43,574 nt of DNA. Origin: Acidocella sp. Its GTDB lineage: Bacteria > Pseudomonadota > Alphaproteobacteria > Acetobacterales > Acetobacteraceae. The stretch spans positions 1 to 43,574 of the forward strand of contig NZ_DAIEIF010000046.1 of the NCBI RefSeq assembly GCF_027352905.1. Direction: 5' to 3'. The position numbers were made by a program, and so were the translations under genes. A model generated the notes under the pieces. The model saw only the letters and a list, made by a program, of their open reading frames with translations, was not told where the DNA came from and searched no databases. Below, piece by piece: positions 36,875 through 43,574 of this stretch. Numbering within the stretch: the first letter of the stretch is position 1; the number at the start of each line of letters is the position of its first letter.

Positions 36875-37012
36875 CCGTCCCGTAATCATATCAGCTAGGA
36901 CAGGCTTTTTTCTTTTGGACCGGCATTGCTTGTAAAATTTATTATCCCGTCGAGGAGATTAGCCTAATTTCAATCCGTTCTCAATATTTAAGAAGTGCGG
37001 CGCGGAAATAGG

Positions 37013-37040
37013 GCCCCAGCCGGCCGAGACCGGCTGGGGC
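37013..37040 (-). terminator. Terminator hairpin after the AliB-like dehydrogenase
   Basis: GCCCCAGCCGG (37013-37023) and CCGGCTGGGGC (37030-37040) form a perfect 11-base stem with loop CCGAGA. It begins eight bases after the stop codon of the dehydrogenase on the minus strand, and CCCTATTTCC follows. The strong stem and position suggest the end of that transcript, separating it from the low-GC block. Confidence 0.65.
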
Positions 37041-37048
37041 TAATGGCT

Positions 37049-38215
37049 TTATTTTTTCACGTCGTATTGCAGAGCGATGCGGCCGACCTTCTCGCGGGCG
37101 ATGACCAGTTTTTGGATTTGCGCGGTGCCGTCGCCGATCTGCAGGCCCAGCACATCGTTATAGCGCTGATGGAAAGGAAGATTGTTCGTATAGCCATAAT
37201 GCCCGTGCAGGATAAGACAATTATGGATGATCTCGCAGGCGGTTTTTGGCACGTACCATTTGCACATCGCCGCCTCGGCGGTGTGGGGCTGGCCGCGATC
37301 CCTGCGGTCGAGCGTGTAATAGCAGAGCTGGCGCATCATGGTCAGCTGGGTCTCGGCCTCCGCCAGCGGGAAGCTAACCCCTTGATACTGAACGATCGGC
37401 GCGCCGAACGCCTCGCGCTGCTGCACATAGGCCCAGGTTTCATCCACCGAGGTCTGCGCGGCGCCCAGGCATTCAAGACCGATAAGGGCGCGGCTGTAAT
37501 CGAACCCGTTCATGATCGTGCCGAAGGCCCGGTCCTGCTCGGCCATCATGCATTCAGCGGGAACGAACACGTCATCGAAAAAAACCGAGCCGCGCCCAAC
37601 CGGGCGGGTGCCGATATCGTCGAAATGCGTGCGGGTGATCCCCTTCTGGTTGAGCTCTACGAAAAAGGCGCTCACCCCGCGCGAGCCGCCGCCGGGGCTG
37701 CCGGTGCGGGCGAAGACCACCGCCGCATCCGCCTGGGTGGAGAAGCTCATCGAGGTTTTCTCGCCGTTGAGCTTCCAGCCATTTCCTGATTTTTCCGCGC
37801 GCAATATGAGGTTGGCGGCATCCGACCCGCCCCGCGGTTCGGTGAGGCCAAGCCCGATCAGCGCCTCGCCCGCCACCACCTTCGGCACCCATTGCTGGGC
37901 GATTTCACGCGATGCGTATTTCGCGACCATGCCTCCCATCAGCGAGCCGAGGAGCTGGATATAGCTGACATTGAAATCAGCCTTGGCAATTTCCTCGGTG
38001 ATCAGCCCGGATGTGACCGCGTTCTCGCCGAGCCCGCCATATTCCTCCGGCAGGTCGGGGCCGATCAAGCCAAGGGCGCCCATTTGTTTGAGCAGGCCAC
38101 GATCCATGACATGGCCCTTGGCGCGCTCAAGATAGGTCGGGGCCAGTTTTTCCTGGGCGAAGCGGCGCGCGGTCTCGCGAATCGCCTCCTGATGCTCGGT
38201 GGGCTGAAATTGCAT
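37049..38215 (-). CDS. Acyl-CoA dehydrogenase, cyclohexanecarboxyl-CoA dehydrogenase (AliB/BadJ)-like
   Basis: 388-residue FAD flavoprotein. Motifs: GLGLTEPRGGSDAANL, WKLNGEKTSMSFSTQADAA, DDIGTRPVGRGSVFFDDVFVP, FDYSRALIGLECLGAAQ and TAEAAMCKWYVPKTACEIIH, a combination I associate with AliB/BadJ-type enzymes of alicyclic acid degradation (from memory, not a search). At the usual catalytic Glu loop (YEGT) it reads IGDGTAQIQK, so Asp362 replaces Glu. ATG 38215 is chosen because GGGAGAAGGG lies just upstream; an earlier ATG would add 17 atypical residues. A promoter with an overlapping palindrome lies 20-58 bases upstream. Confidence 0.88.
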   Translation of the reverse strand: MQFQPTEHQEAIRETARRFAQEKLAPTYLERAKGHVMDRGLLKQMGALGLIGPDLPEEYGGLGENAVTSGLITEEIAKADFNVSYIQLLGSLMGGMVAKYASREIAQQWVPKVVAGEALIGLGLTEPRGGSDAANLILRAEKSGNGWKLNGEKTSMSFSTQADAAVVFARTGSPGGGSRGVSAFFVELNQKGITRTHFDDIGTRPVGRGSVFFDDVFVPAECMMAEQDRAFGTIMNGFDYSRALIGLECLGAAQTSVDETWAYVQQREAFGAPIVQYQGVSFPLAEAETQLTMMRQLCYYTLDRRDRGQPHTAEAAMCKWYVPKTACEIIHNCLILHGHYGYTNNLPFHQRYNDVLGLQIGDGTAQIQKLVIAREKVGRIALQYDVKK

Positions 38216-38234
38216 GTGTCCCTTCTCCCTCAAA

Positions 38235-38273
38235 TATATAAACGGCGTTTGCGGCAAACCTAACAAACGTTAG
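38235..38273 (-). promoter_or_regulatory. Promoter with overlapping CTAAC-N4-GTTAG operator, before the AliB-like gene
   Basis: On the minus strand a -35-like TTAGGT (38263-38258) and -10 TATATA (38240-38235) are 17 bases apart, giving a short leader before ATG 38215. A perfect palindrome CTAAC-AAAC-GTTAG (38260-38273) overlaps the -35 box, the position expected for a repressor. The half-site differs by one base from the palindrome at 39257-39270. Confidence 0.55.
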
Positions 38274-38368
38274 AATATATGGCAAGCACGGCAAATGCCG
38301 ACATACCGCCTTGAGGGGCGAGGCGGCCCGGCCTCTCGAAAGAGGCCGAACCATGGGAGCCAGACGGT

Positions 38369-39166
38369 TCAGCCGATCATACTGTAACCACCCGATACGG
38401 ACAGAACCTGGCCGGTGACGTGGCCAGCCGACTTATTCGACGCGAGAAACGCCACGGCATTGGCGATATCCTGCGGCCGGCCCACCTTACGGAGCGGGAG
38501 CGCCTTGGCAACTTTTTCCAGTTGCTCGGGGGTGAACATGCTGCCCGCGTCGGACCACATGCTGGTGCCGCCCACCTCATCGCTGGATGACGGAATGGTC
38601 ACGCCGGGGCAGACCACGTTGCAACGTATGCCATAACGGCCGTTTTCTTTAGCGATGGTCTTCATGAAGCTGTTCACCGCCGCCTTGCAGCCGCCATATA
38701 CCGCCTCGCGCGGTTCGCCTTGCCGGCTCGCATCGGAGCTGATGGACACGATGGCGCCGCTATTGCGCGGCACCATCACCTCAAGCGCCGCATGCGTGCA
38801 GTTGAGCACGCCGACATAATTGATCTGAATGACCTTCTGCCAAAAAGAAGGCTCGGTCTGCGTAAAAAACATCAGCCTGTCCCAGCCGACATTATTAACG
38901 AGAACGTCCAGCGCGCCGTGCTTATCCGCGGCGGCTTTGATCAAAGCCTTGGCCTGGTCGTATTGCGTCACATCCGTCTGCTGCACTGTGGCGGAGGCGG
39001 CGCCAAGCTGTAGCGCCAAATCGGCGGTTTTTTGGGCCTGATTCGTGTCTATATCGCCGATGACGATGTTGGCGCCTTCACTGGCGAAGGCGAGCACAAT
39101 GGCCCGGCCTATATTCGAGCCTCCTCCCGTGACGACGACTGATTTGCCCTTGAGATCCAGATCCAT
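38369..39166 (-). CDS. SDR-family dehydrogenase, 2-hydroxycyclohexanecarboxyl-CoA dehydrogenase (BadH)-like
   Basis: 265-residue NAD(P)-dependent short-chain dehydrogenase. Cofactor motif TGGGSNIGRAI, NNVGWDRLMFFTQTEPSFW, and the active site SISSDASRQGEPREAVYGGCKAA with Ser, Tyr and Lys in the right order. The VNN-GWD...F..T and SDA.R...EAVY segments resemble BadH, which oxidises a 2-hydroxy-acyl-CoA in the cyclohexanecarboxylate route (recalled similarity, not searched). It would oxidise the product of a hydratase. GGAAGGA lies upstream of ATG 39166. It is followed 153 bases later by the AliB-like gene. Confidence 0.88.
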   Translation of the reverse strand: MDLDLKGKSVVVTGGGSNIGRAIVLAFASEGANIVIGDIDTNQAQKTADLALQLGAASATVQQTDVTQYDQAKALIKAAADKHGALDVLVNNVGWDRLMFFTQTEPSFWQKVIQINYVGVLNCTHAALEVMVPRNSGAIVSISSDASRQGEPREAVYGGCKAAVNSFMKTIAKENGRYGIRCNVVCPGVTIPSSSDEVGGTSMWSDAGSMFTPEQLEKVAKALPLRKVGRPQDIANAVAFLASNKSAGHVTGQVLSVSGGYSMIG

Positions 39167-39251
39167 TGCAGGTCCTTCCGCGTGTTGTGTTTTTGCCGGA
39201 GAGGTTTGGGCGGCCTGTCGCGCGCCTCGTCAAACTTCCGATGGGCGGGAG

Positions 39252-39278
39252 ATTATCTACCTAACGGTAGTTTGGCAA
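39252..39278 (-). promoter_or_regulatory. Promoter with CTACC-N4-GGTAG operator, before the BadH-like gene
   Basis: On the minus strand TTGCCA (39278-39273) and GATAAT (39257-39252) resemble -35 and -10 boxes, spaced 15 bases, which is short. The palindrome CTACC-TAAC-GGTAG (39257-39270) occupies the spacer. It has the same 5-4-5 layout and nearly the same half-site as the one before the dehydrogenase gene, so the same dimeric repressor, perhaps TetR-type, may control both. Confidence 0.5.
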
Positions 39279-39325
39279 ACGGCGGGCCATCCTGCTCAAG
39301 GCAATTCTACAAGCTGGCAAGCCGC

Positions 39326-40183
39326 TTAGTTTATAAAGGAACTCGCTTGCTCCTTGATAAAATCGCTAAAGCGGCGCGCGGGCCTGCCGAGCACTCGCGT
39401 CACGGTATCTTCAATACCGGCCAAATAGCCGCGTGGCGCGAGAGCCGCCAATTCCACCATCGCCGCAGCCACCTCCGGGTGCATTCCGGCCGCGATCATC
39501 CCGGCTTTGGCGTCCTCCGGCGGCAACAAAACCCAACGCACCGCCCGACCTGTCGCCTCGCTGACCAGTCGCGCGATGTCCTGGCCGGTCAGCGCCTCCG
39601 GTCCGGTCAAGCCGTAAGCCTGGCCTTCATGCCCGGGGCCGGTCAGGGCTTCGGCGGCCACATCGGCGATATCGCGGGCATCGATCCAGGCCACCGGACC
39701 GCCAAGATCGTCCTTGTAAACGCCCTCCCCAGCGATCGTTTTTGCCTGCCAGAGAAGATTCTGCATGAAGTAGGTGGGTTGAATGAATGTCCAGTCGAGG
39801 CCGCTGCTTTTCAGCAATTCCTGCGTCTCGGAATGCCATTTGCCGAAGGTCAGCCTGGCTTTGGGCGAGGCGCCCAGCCCGGTGGCGAGCACCACATGCC
39901 GCACCCCGGCCGCTTTGGCCGCGGCGATGGCATTGGCTTTCCATCGCCGCATATCTATATGCGCGGGCGTCACCAAATAAATCCGCTCGGCTTCTGCGCA
40001 AGCCCGCTCCAGCGAGGCCTGATCCTGATAACTGGCCGTAACCGCCTCGCAGCCTTTGGCGCGCAATGACTCTAATTTACCTGGGTCGCTGGTGGCGGCA
40101 CGGATTGGCGCGCCTTTTCTTAAAAGCGCCTCCACCAGCGGCGCGCCAGTATTTCCCGTGGCTCCGAAAATGGTGATCATCAT
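39326..40183 (-). CDS. NmrA-like NAD(P)-binding protein
   Basis: 285-residue atypical SDR with the N-terminal Rossmann motif ITIFGATGNTGAPLVEALLRKG, then RHVVLATGLGASPKA, FGKWHSETQELLKSSGLDWTFIQPTYFMQN and VAWIDARDIADVAAEAL. There is no Tyr-x3-Lys active site. NmrA-like proteins act as redox sensors or quinone/NADPH reductases, so the role here is open. It is translationally coupled to the upstream ligase: its ATG at 40183 overlaps that stop by 4 bases; a second ATG at 40180 sits better relative to AAAGGAAG. Confidence 0.87.
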   Translation of the reverse strand: MMITIFGATGNTGAPLVEALLRKGAPIRAATSDPGKLESLRAKGCEAVTASYQDQASLERACAEAERIYLVTPAHIDMRRWKANAIAAAKAAGVRHVVLATGLGASPKARLTFGKWHSETQELLKSSGLDWTFIQPTYFMQNLLWQAKTIAGEGVYKDDLGGPVAWIDARDIADVAAEALTGPGHEGQAYGLTGPEALTGQDIARLVSEATGRAVRWVLLPPEDAKAGMIAAGMHPEVAAAMVELAALAPRGYLAGIEDTVTRVLGRPARRFSDFIKEQASSFIN

Positions 40184-42114
40184 GCTTCCTTTCGTAGGGC
40201 CGCGATGGCGTCCATGGTTTCCGGATTGCTGATCGAGGATAGATCGCCGGGGCTCTCTCCTAAAAAGGCGGCCCGCACCACCCGGCGCATCGTTTTCATC
40301 GTCCGCGTCTTCGGTAAGGCCTCGACGAAATGGATTTCTCGCGGGCGAAACGGTTTGGAGACGATGTCCCCGACCCGGTCCTTGAGCTCTTCCACCAGCT
40401 TGTCATCCGGCGAGACGCCAGGCGCGGCCACGCATACGCACACCACCGCGACGCCCTTGAGATCATCGGGCGCGGCGATAGCGGCGGCATCGATGACCTT
40501 GCCGGTTTCCGTCAGCGCCGCCTCGATTTCCGGCGGCCCGATGCGCTTGCCCGCGATGTTCAGCGTATCGTCGGACCGGCCGAGAATATACCAGGTGCCG
40601 TCGGGGTCGCGGCGAACCCAGTCCCCATGCCGCCACTTGCCGGGAAACATCGACCAATAAGTTTCCAAATATCGCGCGCGATCCCCCAAAATGGCGGGGG
40701 TGAGACCCATGGAGGGCTGGGTGACCACCAATTCTCCCACCTCGCCCTCCGGCGCCTCGGTTCCGTCCGCCCGCAACACCTTCGCCCCCACACCGAGCGC
40801 CGCGCCGGAGAACCCGCCCGGCTTGTGCTCGTGCAGCACGGTGGAGAGCAGAATCGCCCCGAATAATTCCGTGCCGCCGGAAATATTAAGCGGCACGGCG
40901 CGGCGGCGGCAAATATGGTCGAGCTGCCATAGCCAGGCATCCTCCGTCCAGGGTTCCCCGGTCGAGGGCACGATGCGCAGCGCCGAAAGATCATAATCGG
41001 CGAGCGGTGCCGGGTCCCGCGTCATGAATTGCCGGACCAGAGTGGGCGAGAGGCCGAGATGGGTTACTTTCATTTCGGCGGCGATGCGCAGGAGGCGGAA
41101 ATGATCATCAGGCAAGGAGGGCGCACCCTCGGCCAGCACCAGCGTGGCGCCCGCCAGCAGCACCGCGAGCACCGTAAGCGGCCCCATCACCCAGCCCATA
41201 TCGGTCATCCAAAGATGCCGGTCATCCGGTTTCAAATCGAGGCAGAGCAGAACATCGGCGGCGGCTTTGGCCTGTACGCCGAGATGGGTATGCACGACGC
41301 CTTTCGGTTTGCCGGTAGTGCCCGATGTATAGGCGATGAGAAACAAATCCTCGGCGCCTACGGCACGCGCGGGAAAATTCGGGTCAGCCTTGCCCACGGT
41401 TTCGGCCCAATCGAGATCACGCGCCGGCTCGACCGGCTTGCCGCCAAAGCGGCGCAGGCTGATCACCGTATGCACGCTGGGCACGCCCTGCAGCGCCTCG
41501 GCCAGCGCGCTTTCCATCCAGACCGGCTTGCCCCGCCGTGGCGTGGCGTCGGCGGTGAGTACCGCGACAGCGCCGCAGTCATTCAAGCGGCTGGCGATGG
41601 CGGGGGGCGAAAAGCCGGAAAAAAGCGGCACCGCCACGGCGCCGAGCCGGGCGATTCCGAGCAGAGCCGCTTCGATCTCAGGGATCATCGGCATAAAGAT
41701 GCCCACGGCGTCTCCGGGCCGCACCCCGCGCGCCGCCAAGGCTGCGGCGACGCGTCCCGTCTCTGCCGCCAGTTCGGCATAGGTCCAGCTCCGGCGGCTG
41801 CCATCCTCGCCTATCCAGTCGATGGCGATCTTCTCGCCTAGCCCGGCGGCGAGTTGAGCATCCAGACAGGTCTCGGTTATGTTGAGCGTCGCGCCCACGC
41901 CCCAGCGGACGGAGTCCGGGCCGCCGGAAATATCCCGCAATTTGGCATAAGGCGTGCGGAATTTCGTTCCGGCCAGTTTGAGCATTTCCGCCCAAAGCCA
42001 GTCGGGGTCGGCATCGGCGCGTTCCGCCAGCGCCTCGTAGCTCTCAAGCCCATGGCGGGCCAGAAAAGCGGCTAAAGTGCTGGTATCGCGGATATCTAGA
42101 TCTGCCCTGAACAT
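40180..42114 (-). CDS. Acetyl-CoA-synthetase-like AMP-forming acyl-CoA synthetase
   Basis: 644 residues of the Acs branch: an N-terminal extension, RWGVGATLNITETCLDAQL, FLIAYTSGTTGKPKGVVHTH, HLWMTDMGWVMGP, WRHGDWVRRDPDGTWYILGRSDDTLNIAGKRIGPPE. Two departures from acetate-specific Acs are visible: the pocket motif WWQTETG is replaced by ISGGTELFG, and the catalytic Lys loop reads TRTMKTMRR instead of TRSGKIMRR (Lys kept). Both point to a substrate larger than acetate. The gene overlaps the NmrA-like gene by 4 bases and is preceded by a 94-base gap with a GC hairpin (42135-42149). Confidence 0.9.
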   Translation of the reverse strand: MFRADLDIRDTSTLAAFLARHGLESYEALAERADADPDWLWAEMLKLAGTKFRTPYAKLRDISGGPDSVRWGVGATLNITETCLDAQLAAGLGEKIAIDWIGEDGSRRSWTYAELAAETGRVAAALAARGVRPGDAVGIFMPMIPEIEAALLGIARLGAVAVPLFSGFSPPAIASRLNDCGAVAVLTADATPRRGKPVWMESALAEALQGVPSVHTVISLRRFGGKPVEPARDLDWAETVGKADPNFPARAVGAEDLFLIAYTSGTTGKPKGVVHTHLGVQAKAAADVLLCLDLKPDDRHLWMTDMGWVMGPLTVLAVLLAGATLVLAEGAPSLPDDHFRLLRIAAEMKVTHLGLSPTLVRQFMTRDPAPLADYDLSALRIVPSTGEPWTEDAWLWQLDHICRRRAVPLNISGGTELFGAILLSTVLHEHKPGGFSGAALGVGAKVLRADGTEAPEGEVGELVVTQPSMGLTPAILGDRARYLETYWSMFPGKWRHGDWVRRDPDGTWYILGRSDDTLNIAGKRIGPPEIEAALTETGKVIDAAAIAAPDDLKGVAVVCVCVAAPGVSPDDKLVEELKDRVGDIVSKPFRPREIHFVEALPKTRTMKTMRRVVRAAFLGESPGDLSSISNPETMDAIAALRKEA

Positions 42115-42208
42115 GGCTCACCCTATGCAAGCAAGGCCGCGGCGCGGCCGGGGGGAAAAGCAACTCCCAGCGCCATGCCGCGTCAAGCCCATAGGCCGGG
42201 AGAGACGC

Positions 42209-43574
42209 TCAAAGCCTGCCTAATTCTTTGAGCTGATCGCGCAGCTTGAATTTCTGAATTTTGCCCGAGGGGGTGGTGGGCATGGCGTCCATTATTTCCA
42301 GCCGTTCGGGAATGTACTGCATTGCCACCTGCTTTTCCTTCATGAAGGAGACGATATCCGCCAAGGTCAGGCTGTGCCCTGGTTTTAACACCACGACCGC
42401 GCAGCAGCGTTCGCCCAGCCGATCATCCGGGTAGCTCACCACCGCCGCGTATTGGATGGCGGGCATCTGGTACAGCAACTCCTCGACCTCGACGACGGGG
42501 ATGTTTTCCCCGCCACGAATGATCACATCCTTGCTGCGGCCGGTGATGCGGATATATCCCTGCTCGTCCATGCGCGCGAGATCGCCAGTATCGAACCATC
42601 CCTCCTCATCCATCCCGTTGAGATGAGGGGATTTCAGATAGCCGGCGAAATTGCCGCAGGTACGGACGAGCAGCCGGCCCTCCGTGCCGGTGGGCAGCGT
42701 ATGGCCTTGCGCATCGACGATCTTGAGCTCCGAGCCCGGCAAGGGCTTGCCATCGGTATTGATGGGGCGTTCGTCATCATCGTCGGGCATGGTCGTCGTC
42801 ACCACGCCGTTTTCAGACATGCCCCAGCCGGACAGAATTTTCACGCCCAGGGTTTTCCGCGCTTCTTTCACCAGCGCGCCAGGAACCGGCGCGCCGCCGC
42901 AGAGAAAATAACGCAACGTCGGCACCGTTTTGCCGGTTTTCGCGACTTCCCGCGTGAGGTCTGAGAGAAAAGGCGTGGAAGCCATGGTGAAGGTGACATG
43001 CTCGGCGCGGATGATGTCGAGCGCCTTGTCCGGCTGCCAGATATCCAGCAATACCGCATGGGCATGAAGAAGAATGGGCATTACGAGACCGTAATAAAAT
43101 CCGGTCTGGTGAGCCATGGGGGAAGCCATAAGGATGACATCATCCGGGCCGAGCTGAAGCCTCTCCATATAAGGAATTATGGCCGCCGTGTGCGTGTTGG
43201 AGCTGTGCATTACCCCCTTGGGATGGCCGGTGGTGCCTGAGGTGTAGATCAACTGGGTAATGTCATCACCATTCGGCCTGTTTGCCAGAATGGCGCTGGC
43301 GTCCGGCTCCTTCTCCCATTCCGGCCCGGAGAGCAGCGCCTCGAAACTATCCCTGCCCTCACCCTCCACCACCACCACATGGCGCAGCTCGGGCAACTCC
43401 TTCTGCAAGCCCTTGGCCATGCTCTCATGGTCAAAATTGCGAAACCGGCGCGGCACGATGAACAGCTTGGTTTCGGCGAAGCCGAGCATGAAGCGCAGCT
43501 CATGCTCGCGGAAGATGGGCATGAGCGGGTTGATGACCGCGCCGATGCGCGCGCAGGCGAGATAGGTGGCGGTG
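42209..43574 (-). CDS. Acyl-CoA ligase, cyclohexanecarboxylate-CoA ligase (AliA)-like (5' end outside window)
   Basis: At least 454 residues of an ANL ligase; the frame stays open to the window end, and its continuation (TATYLACARIGAVINPL before the internal Met) matches the family, so the start lies beyond base 43574. Motifs: QLIYTSGTTGHPKGVMHSSN, WGMSENGVVTTTMPDDD, WFDTGDLARMDEQGYIRI, GRSKDVIIRGGENIPVVEVE and the catalytic Lys in MPTTPSGKIQKFKLRDQLK. The overall form resembles AliA-type ligases (recalled, not searched). It is the first gene seen of the leftward cluster and would activate the entering acid. Confidence 0.88.
   Translation of the reverse strand, partial: TATYLACARIGAVINPLMPIFREHELRFMLGFAETKLFIVPRRFRNFDHESMAKGLQKELPELRHVVVVEGEGRDSFEALLSGPEWEKEPDASAILANRPNGDDITQLIYTSGTTGHPKGVMHSSNTHTAAIIPYMERLQLGPDDVILMASPMAHQTGFYYGLVMPILLHAHAVLLDIWQPDKALDIIRAEHVTFTMASTPFLSDLTREVAKTGKTVPTLRYFLCGGAPVPGALVKEARKTLGVKILSGWGMSENGVVTTTMPDDDDERPINTDGKPLPGSELKIVDAQGHTLPTGTEGRLLVRTCGNFAGYLKSPHLNGMDEEGWFDTGDLARMDEQGYIRITGRSKDVIIRGGENIPVVEVEELLYQMPAIQYAAVVSYPDDRLGERCCAVVVLKPGHSLTLADIVSFMKEKQVAMQYIPERLEIMDAMPTTPSGKIQKFKLRDQLKELGRL

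Overview
This is a high-GC chromosomal window from an alphaproteobacterium, probably an acidophilic or hopanoid-making member of the Acetobacteraceae/Rhodospirillales. The lineage call is inferred from protein character: heme A synthases, Coq7 ubiquinone hydroxylase, an HslV with an N-terminal leader ahead of the catalytic Thr, a hopanoid transporter HpnN, a leuA leader peptide, and small alphaproteobacterial ribbon-helix-helix and YggT proteins. No phage, IS, plasmid or CRISPR structure was seen.

1-15 kb: two tandem heme A synthase (COX15/CtaA) genes, the second lacking an otherwise conserved Glu and His; tldD; a soluble globin-coupled chemoreceptor; an acyl-CoA dehydrogenase behind a BoxR/BzdR-like regulator (XRE + shikimate-kinase-like domain); then divergently hslV-hslU, dsbB-coq7; and leftward yggT-hpnN-RHH. 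tRNA-Ala(CGC), a two-repeat periplasmic protein and a deleted panE remnant follow.

15-32.5 kb: housekeeping genes: rsmB, a dimanganese catalase, a phosphoribosyltransferase, tRNA-Tyr(GTA), rlmB, a single-domain response regulator, a DinG/XPD-type helicase, leuA preceded by a leucine-rich leader peptide and competing hairpins, a TehA-like membrane protein, dnaK-dnaJ with a strong terminator between them, a glycine-zipper lipoprotein overlapping a TonB-like gene, recJ and tRNA-Glu(CTC).

32.6-43.6 kb: an all-leftward accessory catabolic region. The part next to tRNA-Glu (APC permease, crotonase, acyl-CoA ligase; about 32.7-36.9 kb) is clearly lower in GC than the rest and looks acquired. The part beyond it (AliB-like acyl-CoA dehydrogenase, BadH-like SDR, NmrA-like protein, acetyl-CoA-synthetase-like ligase, AliA-like ligase) looks like a carboxylic-acid degradation cluster, possibly for alicyclic acids. 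Two of its genes carry near-identical 5-4-5 palindromes overlapping candidate promoters, suggesting one shared repressor whose gene is not in the window.

No completely new system is evident. The best leads are the degenerate second heme A synthase, the leuA attenuator, the shared-operator catabolic cluster and the panE deletion.
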